Assembly: GCA_963700925.1 (NCBI GenBank)
Contig: OY969553.1
Location: 4,582,532 to 4,646,531 of the forward strand
DNA: 64,000 bases
From: CAWJMD01 sp963700925
GTDB taxonomy: Bacteria; Actinomycetota; Actinomycetes; Actinomycetales; CAWJMD01
Direction of reading: 5' to 3'
The translations under genes and the position numbers were made by a program. Shown piece after piece: positions 54,150-62,800 of this stretch (positions are counted from its first letter, which is position 1; every line of letters starts with the position of its first letter). The notes below the pieces were generated by a model. It saw nothing but the letters and a program-made list of their open reading frames with translations, did no database searches and had not been told where the DNA came from.

Positions 54150-55953
54150 CTACCTCCTCAGCGATGTTGCGAGCTCTCGTAGGGCGACCTTGAGCTCGCC
54201 CTGGTCACCCCTGTTCGACAGCAGGCGGATCGCGTTCCACAGCTGGGCAATCGCGGCCCTGTCCTTGTTCCTGTCCGCCAGCCACTCCGCCTTGGCCACG
54301 TAGTGGGTGACCTTGGCCTTGGTCTTGCCGGTCAGCGCGTGGGACCTGACCGCCTGGTCGAGGTAGGCACCGGCGACGTTGAAGCTCGGCGCCCAGGTGA
54401 TCGTGGTCTGGTGCTGGGAGTTGAACTCGTCGAGCTGCACCTCGGACGCAGCCTGGATCTCGTTGCGCGACAGGTGCCGACTCTTCTCCAGGCCGAAGGT
54501 GTCGAAGCCGCGCGCGATCTCGCTGCCGAAGATCTCGCCGTTGTACCAGTAGGTCGACCACAGCCCACCGAGGTTCAACATTCCCGGGGTGGGCGAGTCG
54601 ATCGGGCCGCGGTCGTAGTACGCGATCTCGACGGGGTGCGACGAGTCGCTGAAGTCGATCACGGACAGACCGCCCTGGTACCAGGCCTGAACCAGGATGT
54701 CGCGCCCCGGCACGGGGACCAGCGAGGCGTTGTGGGCCACGCAGTTCTCCTGGTCGGTCTGCGGGACGGGCAGCTTGTAGTAGCTCGCGAACTCCATCTG
54801 GCCGTCCACGATGTCGAAGATCGCGTCGGCTCCCCACTGCGGCTGGTCGGTCACACGGCATCGGGGCTGCGTTCCGCCGCCCCACTCGTCCGTGAAGATC
54901 ACCTTGGTGCCGTCGTTGTTCAGCGTGGCCGAGTGCCAGTACGAGAAGTTCGGGTCGGACACGGCGTCCAGCCGCACCGGGTTCACGGGGTCGGAGATGT
55001 CGAGCAGGATGCCGTTGCCCTGACAGGCACCCGCGGCGAGCCCGAGCGCCGGGTACACCGTGATGTCGTGGCAGGTGTTGGTGTTGGGCGTCGGGCTGTA
55101 GACCGTGCCGGATGGGTGGGTGCCGGTCAGGATGTTCTGGAGCCCGTTGAACGCACCGGTGTCGGGATCGGTGAAGATCCGCGGCTGGCTCACGACTGCC
55201 GCGCTCGCCGGATTGGCCAGTGGCACCTGGATGACGTCGATCCGCCACCGGGTCGGGTTCCCGGTGGTCACGGGCTCCTGTGTCAGAGGGGTATTGTCGC
55301 AGCCGGCGAGTTCCTCCGGGGGCCGCACATTGGCTGGTCCCGGAGTTGTAGATGTAGATGTTCGCGCCATCGTCCGGGTCGGCGACGATCGTGTGCGTGT
55401 GAGACCCGCGGCACGTCTGGACGCCAGACAGCTGCACCGGGTTGTCCAGGTCGCTGATGTCGAAGATGCGGACCCCACGGAAGCGCGCGGGGTCGACCGT
55501 GCCGACTGTTCCCTGCGCTCCGCAGTCGATACGACCACGCGTCTCCTCGACGGACATGAACAGCAGGTTGCCGAACACCGAGACGTCACCCTGCCCACCG
55601 GGGCACACGAACGAGCTGTCGAGCGATGGGTCGGACGGGTCGGAGATGTCGTAGACCTGGAAGCCGTTGAAGCTGCCCACGATCGCGTGGTCGCCGGAGA
55701 ACGCCAGGTCGGAGTTGACGAACCCGAAGTTGCCGGGCGGCGCGTCGAAGGGTGCGACACGGGGGTCGTTGTCGATCAGCTCGATGTTGCGGCTGGCCTC
55801 CGTCCACGGGAAGTACCCGGGCGTCAGCCCGACCCGCGGGTCCTCCGCCGCTGACACCGAGGTCGCAAGGGAGGCCATCAGCAAAGAGGCCGCCGTCACC
55901 CCCAGGGTCCGTCGTGCCGCGAGGTGTGCACCCTTGCGCAGAGATGGCGCCAT
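54150..55953 (-). pseudogene. secreted LVIVD-repeat protein with one frameshift
   Basis: The frame from ATG 55953 (GGGAG upstream; signal peptide ending ATSVSAA) runs to about 55330. It continues one frame over to the stop at 54150, giving together about 600 residues. Repeats such as GVRIFDISDLDNPVQLSGV, LDISDPVNPVRLDAV and SVIDFSDSSHPVEIAYYD are LVIVD beta-propeller units. The join is at TSQCA/NVRPPEELAGCDN. Family proteins are exported and choice-of-anchor-like; function is unclear. It is divergent from a DUF305 lipoprotein. A single indel in an otherwise perfect gene may be a sequencing error. Confidence 0.75.
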
Positions 55954-56109
55954 TGCCGCTCCCACAGTCCGTGGACGGAGGTCCTTCGCGACGGCCACTT
56001 TCCTGGCGGACGCGCCACCCGGACCTTACGATGCGGAACAACCTAACCGCGCAAAGCGGCCGTCGCCAGACGTCGTTTCTGCGTCGAATCGGACCTTTCG
56101 GGAGAACTC

Positions 56110-56769
56110 GTGACACTCGACTCGCGTCGCCTCGCGACCGTGGTCGTGTGTGCGCTGCTCCTGGGCGGGTGCACGTCCGACTCGCCTCCGGAAGACGAGA
56201 AGGATGACCGCGTCGTCCAGCTCGGCGCGCCCGGGGAGAGCAACACGGAGCTGTCGGAAGAGGAGCTCGAGGCCCTCGGCTCCCCCGGCCATACCGACGC
56301 CGACGTCGCCTTCGTGCAGGGAATGATCCCGCACCACCAGCAGGCGCTGGAGATGACCGCGATGGTAGACGAGCGCACCGCGCACGAGGGGCTGCCGCTG
56401 ATGGCGGAGCGGATGGAGATCTCGCAGACCGACGAGATCGCGCAGATGGAGGCGTGGCTCGAGGAGCGCGACGAGGATCTACCCGCGGCGCACGGGGACC
56501 ACGAGGGCGGGCACGCGGCGCTGATGCCGGGCATGCTCACCGAGGATGAGCTGGCCCAGCTGGAGGCGGCCGACGGCGTGGAGTTCGACCGCCTGTTCCT
56601 GCAGTACATGATCCGCCACCACGAGGGGGCGGTGCTGATGGTCGAGGGGCTGCTCACCGAGGGCGGTGGCGGCCAGGAGTCAGAGGTCTTCCAGCTCGCG
56701 CAGCACATCGACTCCGACCAGCGCGTGGAGATCGCACGGATGAGGACGCTGCTGGCCGAGCTCGGGTGA
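56110..56769 (+). CDS. DUF305 family lipoprotein
   Basis: 219 residues from GTG 56110 with GGGAG upstream. The signal ends in lipobox LLLGGC. The DUF305 ferritin-like helical domain is doubled: VQGMIPHHQQALEMTAMV and FLQYMIRHHEGAVLMVEG carry the characteristic HH-x-x-A pairs. The family often accompanies copper and other metal-handling genes. It is divergent from the LVIVD protein across 156 bases. A related adjacency may recur elsewhere, which could be checked. Confidence 0.85.
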   Translation: MTLDSRRLATVVVCALLLGGCTSDSPPEDEKDDRVVQLGAPGESNTELSEEELEALGSPGHTDADVAFVQGMIPHHQQALEMTAMVDERTAHEGLPLMAERMEISQTDEIAQMEAWLEERDEDLPAAHGDHEGGHAALMPGMLTEDELAQLEAADGVEFDRLFLQYMIRHHEGAVLMVEGLLTEGGGGQESEVFQLAQHIDSDQRVEIARMRTLLAELG

Positions 56770-56786
56770 TCCGGCCTCGGGTGAGG

Positions 56787-57932
56787 TCAGGTCTCGACTG
56801 ATCCGGCTTCGGCGAATGAGCTGAGCGGCTCGCGTGCGTCGTTGCCGTCAGGGGACGCGAGCCACGCAGGGTGGTCGGCCGGCATCTCGTCCAGCACTGC
56901 CTTCAGGCGCCTGCGGTCCTTCGGGGTCGTCTGCGTCGCGTAGTCCTGTAGCTCGGCGGCCTTCACGAAGAGCGAGGCGAGGACGGCGAAGTCCTCCTGG
57001 GCGTGGTCGGGGGTGTGCGACTCGGCTTCGGTGGCTGCAGCCGTCGCAACCAGGGCGCCGAGCAGGTTCGGACGAAGCAGGAACCCGCTGACGCTGCCGA
57101 TCCTCACCGGGACACGCTCTGTGCGGGTCAAGGCCTGGTTCGCGCCAGGAGTGGAGAGCCCCGGCCGTCCGCTCAGCGTGGTTGGACGTCGACGCTGCTT
57201 GACCAGGTCGCGAGGGATGAGCAGGTCGATGGACGCCGTGCCTCGCCGATACCGGTAGCCGTGGCCGTCATGCGTGGTGTCCTCGCGGTAGCCCTGCTCG
57301 ACGACGAGGCTGGTGGCGTCCTCGAGTGCCTCACGGTGCGTCCAGACGCCGATCGCGACCGCGCCGTCGTCGACCGGACGCGGGGCGACGCCGTTCTCGA
57401 CGCAGTGCAGCGCGGTCAACTGCGCGCCCACCAGACACCAGGGGGCGTCGAGGAGGCGGTCGAGCTCGATGAGGGTGAGCCAGATGGCTGCCTGGGCGTC
57501 GGTGAGGCCAGCCGCAGCGACGGCGGGGCGCTCGACGGCCGGCACGCGTGGTGAGAGCCCGCGGCACACCTCGGCCACGGCGACCGCGTCATCACGGGTG
57601 ACGCCGTGCGGGTGCACGTCCCAGGGCGAGAGGCGGACCAGCAGGAGCTGCTTGGATTCGTAGGGGGTCGGCGAGAGGTTGACGCGGCGGACGACGTCCG
57701 CCACAACGGCGGAAGGGTCGACGGCAAGGAGGCGCCGCTTCGCGGTCTCGGCACAGGCAGTGTCGAATCTGGCCCTGATCTCGTATTCCGGGAGGCCGCC
57801 GATGACACTGAGCGCGTGGAGGAGGTCCGGAAGTGCTGACCGAGGGTCCAAGGGCGTGGCAAGGGGACGCACCTGCTCATTGCCGTCGCTCTGCGGCGCC
57901 GGTGCGGCCATCTCCGACCCCCTCGTCCCCAT
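56787..57932 (-). CDS. nucleotidyltransferase-like protein, AbiEii-type (tentative)
   Basis: 381 residues; ATG 57911 is an alternative start. The middle resembles small nucleotidyltransferases: APWCLVGAQLTALHCVENG is like the GG-x9-GR start, and VDDGAVAIGVWT is in the place of the paired aspartates. YRRGTASIDLLIPRDL gives the third acidic residue. If real it would transfer a nucleotide to a tRNA or protein, as in AbiEii/MenT toxins. No antitoxin gene is visible next to it. The N-terminal 100 residues are helical and unknown. Its position beside the helicase-nuclease module suggests a defence role. The assignment is weak. Confidence 0.4.
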   Translation of the reverse strand: MGTRGSEMAAPAPQSDGNEQVRPLATPLDPRSALPDLLHALSVIGGLPEYEIRARFDTACAETAKRRLLAVDPSAVVADVVRRVNLSPTPYESKQLLLVRLSPWDVHPHGVTRDDAVAVAEVCRGLSPRVPAVERPAVAAAGLTDAQAAIWLTLIELDRLLDAPWCLVGAQLTALHCVENGVAPRPVDDGAVAIGVWTHREALEDATSLVVEQGYREDTTHDGHGYRYRRGTASIDLLIPRDLVKQRRRPTTLSGRPGLSTPGANQALTRTERVPVRIGSVSGFLLRPNLLGALVATAAATEAESHTPDHAQEDFAVLASLFVKAAELQDYATQTTPKDRRRLKAVLDEMPADHPAWLASPDGNDAREPLSSFAEAGSVET

Positions 57933-57954
57933 CCTTGATCATCGGGTCGCAGTG

Positions 57955-58002
57955 CCCGGGGCTTGAACCCGCGGCCAGATGGTCTGGCGGGACTATCCCA
58001 CC
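57955..58002 (-). other. cluster of hairpins including a tRNA T-arm-like segment
   Basis: Read on the minus strand, GGTGGGA-TAG-TCCCGCC, GCCAGA-CCA-TCTGGC and GCGGG-TTCAAGC-CCCGG follow one another. The last matches the tRNA T-loop consensus GGTTCRANYCC with one stem mismatch. An acceptor partner and a U33 anticodon loop are missing, so this is not a functional tRNA. It could be a degraded tRNA end or a structured site at the border of the helicase region. Confidence 0.35.
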
Positions 58003-58061
58003 GTCGTGGCGGAGAAGGAATGACTTCGGGAAATGCCGCGGCACTTGGCCGCCAACAGGCG

Positions 58062-58784
58062 CTATGAGTTGGTTCCTGCCACCAGTTCGTTCCGGCCGGC
58101 CAGCGCGACCACGGTGGTGGGCGGGCCGGTGACCTGGGCCTCGCCGACGATCGGCAACCACGTCGCACCGTCGAGCGAGTACTCGCCCGCGTAGTACGTC
58201 GTCATCGCGATGCCGTAGCTGCCTCGCGCGGTGTACTCGTGCGAGTTCGTGAGCTCCGGATAGGGACCACCCGGGTCCTGGGTCGGACCCACGACGGCGC
58301 CGTCCCCGAAGTCCCACGACCAGCGCACAGGCGTCGCCCGCACCTGAACGGGCTGCCCCAGGGTGACCGTATTCAGCATCACCGGCTCGAGGTCGGACGC
58401 GTACGCGTTCGTCGGCATGCGGATCAGCACGTTGCCGCCCGGCGGCTCCACGGTGGACGTGCCCGCCGGAAGCGGCAGACGCTGGAAGTCGTCCAGGGTG
58501 ACACCTGGGAAGATGGCCGGCTCGCCCGCGGCAGGCTGCGCGGCGCACGTGGTGAACAGGTGCACCCATCCCGGTTGGCCGATCGTCATCGTCGAGAGCC
58601 CCCGATGGAACTGCATCATCACCTCGCCCGGCGGACACGCGTCCACGGCCCGCTGGCACGGCGCGTCGACTCCGGCGTTGATGTTGTTGCCGGGGCAGTC
58701 AGGGATGCCGACGACGATGTACGGGTTGGCGGCCGCCGCCGCGGCGATGGCTGCGAATCTCTGCGAGTGCTCGAGGCCGCCTCC
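58062..58784 (-). pseudogene. headless PKD-domain secreted protein
   Basis: The frame is open directly from the nuclease stop codon but has no ATG, GTG or TTG until GTG 58646. The coding character (GLEHSQRFAAIAAAAAANPY, later PGNNINAGVDAPCQRAVDA) clearly begins earlier, so the N-terminus and signal peptide are missing. The C-terminal part contains a PKD-like domain (VRWSWDFGDGAVVGPTQDPG, then SHEYTARGSYGIAMTT) and ends at 58062. It looks like a resident gene truncated by whatever brought in the nuclease-helicase unit. Confidence 0.65.
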
Positions 58785-59870
58785 CTATGTGATGAGCCGA
58801 ATGCGCGAGTTCCAGCGCATCCGCGGCGTGTCGGGACCTGCCGGGGCTAGATCGGTCGCCAGTACGGTTTGCCCAACCGCGGGACCTGATCGCCAACCAC
58901 CAGCAGTCGCGACCCGGTCACGACCCCCCTCTACGGGGCTGAGCTCGACCCGCGCGCCCTCGACCGCCGTCACTGCCCCGGCGATGTCGTGCGTCGGCCA
59001 ATCGGACTCGCGCGCCTCCCAGAAGTCGCCACAGACGACGCGGAACTCGCACCAACGGCAAACTTCAGGCTCCGGGCTGCCTGGGACTCTGGGACCGGCG
59101 ATCACGGCATTGAACGCTGCGACCGCTGATTTCGCCTCGTCGACGACGGCCTGGACTGCGTCGGCCGCGACTGGCACGACGTGCTCCTCACCCTTGACGT
59201 CGAGGATGACCAGGTCGTCAGGTACGCGCCCGGCCGCACGCCCCACGAGCCAGGTGTAGATCAGCAGCTGGCGCCTCTGGCCACTTGTCATCTCCTTCTG
59301 ACCGATGCCCGACTTGAGATCCACGACCCTCAGGCGGCCTCCAGCCTCTTCGACGCGGTCGGGCGTCCCGAACAATCCGCTCGCTTGATCGTCGAGACGA
59401 CGCTCCACCCCAGGGGAAGGCTGGTACAGCACCGCCCGGCCCCGGCCGCCCCGGGGCGCGCGGCCGGAGGGCTCCGTGAGCGGCTGCCCCGTCGGGCCAG
59501 GCTCCGAACCAAGCGGACCTTTGTGGTCGCGTACCCCGGCCAACTGCGAGGTGGCGGCACATCCCTGCCGGGCCACGCCACCTGGAAGCTGTTCCGCCTG
59601 GCCCGCCACGAGGGTGTCCCACGTCTGCCGCAGCCATGACATTAGGTCATCCGCCCCCAACTCGACCGTCCTGACGTGCGCCGCCTCGGTCAGTCCGTGC
59701 GCAGCGACTCCGAGCGCGGTGCGAGTCGATGGCTTCTGCAAGTGGCGGGTCGTATCGTCACGTCCGTATGCCAGCCTGCGCGGGCACTCCAGCAGCCGGT
59801 TGAGCGACGACGGCGAGATGGACACGACAGGTGCCGGAACCGGCTCGATGTCTACCTTGTTCACAGGCAT
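58785..59870 (-). CDS. PD-(D/E)XK nuclease with four-cysteine site, partner of the large helicase
   Basis: 361 residues from ATG 59870, with GAGGTG upstream. The N-terminal cysteine lies in SSLNRLLECPRRLAYGRD and three more in CRWCEFRVVC, the Fe-S arrangement of Cas4/AddB/Dna2-type nucleases. The catalytic core is GTPDRVEEAGGRLRVVDLK (Asp, then D-x-K), then the Gln motif RRQLLIYTWL. The C-terminus resembles an OB fold. Between about 59575 and 59440 a pair of compensating shifts seems present, since DVPPPRSWPGYATTKVRLV appears in the neighbouring frame. The reconstructed helicase frame enters this gene without a stop, so a coupled or fused product is possible. Confidence 0.7.
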   Translation of the reverse strand: MPVNKVDIEPVPAPVVSISPSSLNRLLECPRRLAYGRDDTTRHLQKPSTRTALGVAAHGLTEAAHVRTVELGADDLMSWLRQTWDTLVAGQAEQLPGGVARQGCAATSQLAGVRDHKGPLGSEPGPTGQPLTEPSGRAPRGGRGRAVLYQPSPGVERRLDDQASGLFGTPDRVEEAGGRLRVVDLKSGIGQKEMTSGQRRQLLIYTWLVGRAAGRVPDDLVILDVKGEEHVVPVAADAVQAVVDEAKSAVAAFNAVIAGPRVPGSPEPEVCRWCEFRVVCGDFWEARESDWPTHDIAGAVTAVEGARVELSPVEGGRDRVATAGGWRSGPAVGQTVLATDLAPAGPDTPRMRWNSRIRLIT

Positions 59871-62800
59871 GAGATCACCGCGAGCGGACGTCGGCCCGCC
59901 GGTGAAGACGTCCACCGCCGAGACCCTTTCGAAGGCACGATCGTGCTCGAGCTCGTCCAGGGCGTCGACCTGCTCTTCCACCGCATGGTTTGGGTCGGAA
60001 CGCCAGAGCGGATGAATCAGCAGAACGGCCCTGTTCGTCTGCTCGTTGGACAGGTACGAGAAGCCTGCCGAGGTCGTGCCCTTCGAGAGCGAGAGTTGGG
60101 GGGTTCGCTCCAGCCCCAGCTGCCATGTGGCTCGCGGGCTCCACCCAACGTTCTTGGTCCAAGGGGAGACCGGCGGCCAGGTCGAGCATGTCGAGGGCTA
60201 GGCGCCAGTCGAGCGCTCCGTGCAGGCGCCGGTTGTCGTAGGAGCGCAGACAGTCCGGGCAGGAGGTGTCGCAATGGCATGAGACTCGTCCTTGCGGTAC
60301 TCGGCAAGATCGTCGCACGTTATGAGCAGGTCGCCGAACGTGCTTGTCTCCGAGGTCGTTGGCATACCCGGCGCCGTTGTCGAGGGTGTCGGCGAGGAAA
60401 ACCGCCATCGAGTCCGTCGCTGATGGGCTGCAGCCCGGCCGCGAGCTTCTGGGGGTCGATGTCGAGCAGCAGCTTCGCACCGCGCCGCAGAACCTCGCTC
60501 AGAGACCAGTAGGCGGCGCGCCAGCCGGGCACTCGTCGGGTGCCTGTCGACGATGCCGCCTGGGATGTTCGGACGCCACCTCACGGTCAGCACGTCGGTG
60601 ACGCGGACCGCGCCGATGGCGATGTGGTCGTCCGCGCGAGGTTGGCGGCCATCCCCCGCGTCGGGGAACAGCGACTTGTCGGTGACGATGATGCTCTGTC
60701 GTTCTGGCGGGCGATGGGGAAAACAGCGCTCCGTTGTCGTTGACCTGCAGCAGCCTTGCCTGCTCGTAGACTCGTAGGTCGGTGGCGAGCACGGTGTGCT
60801 CGGAGGAGGCTGGGGCGCTGACTGAGAGAGTGGGCCACCCCGCGGAGGGGGCGGCGTCGTTCTCGTCGTCGTACTCGCGGACTTGTAGGTGGTGCGGAAG
60901 CCGAGCGGCTGGTACATCGGGATCATGCGAAGCCCGGCGGTGCACACCTGACACGCGTCCAGCTGGGGCTCATCTCGGCAGCGCCGCACTCGTCGCACTG
61001 GCCAACCAGGATGCGCTGACCGAGCGGCTCCTTCGGGCCGGGGACCCGAACCCGCGTGCCTGATAGGCCGCGAAGCCGGCGACGGTATGAAACCGTCCCG
61101 GACGACCTCGGCGCCGGGGGCGAACATGCTGACGGCAAGGTCGATGGATCGGTCGGAGACCGACTTGCTCGCGAGGTCGTCGCGGCTGCCCGGGTGGCCT
61201 CGAGCAGGTTGCGCACGCGGGTGGGGAATCCGAACATCGGCAGCACCCCGACGGCGGCAAGCAGCTCGCTGAGCTCTCGTCCCGCCGGCGTCCTTGACTA
61301 CCTCGGTGTCGATCTCGCGACCAGGGCGACGCGGAGCCACGCGACAGAGCCAGCACCTGCCTCTCGAGGCCGGTGTGCGCGGTGAAACGTCGCACAAGCG
61401 GATCGTGGTCCTGCCCGCGAGCCATGCACTGACACCGTCCGCGGTGGGCCCAGTCCGCGGCGCGCCGAAGGTCCCGTGAATGCTGCTGGAGGTCCACGGC
61501 GGGCGGGGCCGCGGACGCGAAGGCCCGCCGAAGGGCCTCGGCGGCGATGACCGCTGGACGATCCGCACCCGCGAAGGTCGAGGAACGGCTGGCGGTGGGT
61601 CGTCGCCGGTCATGCGCGCAGGCTGGTGGAAGTAGTCGTCGTCGTGGGTTCGGTCGCGGCACACGGTGACTGCGTAAGAGAATGCCTGCCCGGCGCGGCC
61701 CGCGCGACCGACCCGCTGCTGATAGTTGAACCGCTGCGGCGGCATGTTCGCCATCAGCGTCGACCGGAGGGAGCCGATGTCGACGCCGACCTCCATGGTC
61801 GTGGTGACGCTGAGGATGTCGAGGGGGTGGTCAGGTCGTTCTCGGCGGGCTGGGGCAGCAGCACCTCCTTGAAGACCCGGGCCCGCCTGCGCTGCTCGCT
61901 CAAGCGGCTTGGTCTGTCCGGTGAGCTCCGCCACGGCGAGTCGGCGCGGCTCTTGGCTGGCCAGCCACCCGTAGTACTCCCGGTGTCGACGGACCGTTCC
62001 GCTTCCTTGAGCCGCTGCTTGTTGCAGCCGCGGTTGGCGCACACTCCTGCGGAGGGGTGGGCGTGGCGGAACGAGCAGTTGGCGCACACCCACAGGGTGC
62101 TGCCCGACAGGGCAAGCGCGAACGGGCGGAGTGTGGAGCGGAGGTTGAGCAGCCACCCGTCATCGCAGAACTGCGGGCCAGCCGTCGGCTACCCACGCCT
62201 CGAGCTCCCCGGGTCGGCCCCGTGGCGATCGGCGACAGCCTTGAGGTAGTCCTGACCGCGACCGGGGCCTTGGCGTTCTCGTCGTAGTCTCCCCCGATCC
62301 AGCGCCGACGGATGCCGAGGATGCGGACCACGGAGTCCAGAACCTGTGGGCGTGTCGTCGAGAGCGGTGCTCGGAACGTTGTCACACCGGTGGGATACAC
62401 GCGGGCGAGGCCGACCGATTCGACGTCACGGCTCGCACGGTCGAACAGGGCCTCGGAGACCACGTCAGCAGGCCTCGCGCTGCCGGGCGGCCTCCTGTCG
62501 CCTCGCATCGGCTGGGCCAGGGGCGTCCACTTCCCGGGCGGTGGGGGCTCGAATGCGGTCCACCAGGCGCTCCCGTCGGTGTTCTTCGCAGCATTTGGCC
62601 CCGGGCCGGCAGGTGACATGCCCTTGGCGACGAACCGCTCGGACGATCGACGAGATCGCTGGCCCCAGCCGAACGGGGCCGAGGTCGCGGAGTCCAGGGC
62701 AGCATCGAGCAGCTTCTGCTCGTCGTCGCTGAGGGGCTGCCACCGCGCCTTCTGCAGCAGGTCGAAGATCCCGGTATGGGCACTCGTGAAGGCGCCGGAG

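Noticed and set aside
57943..58010. Functional tRNA
   Set aside because: T-arm-like segment present, but no acceptor stem partner and no U33 in the anticodon-like loop; kept only as a hairpin cluster.
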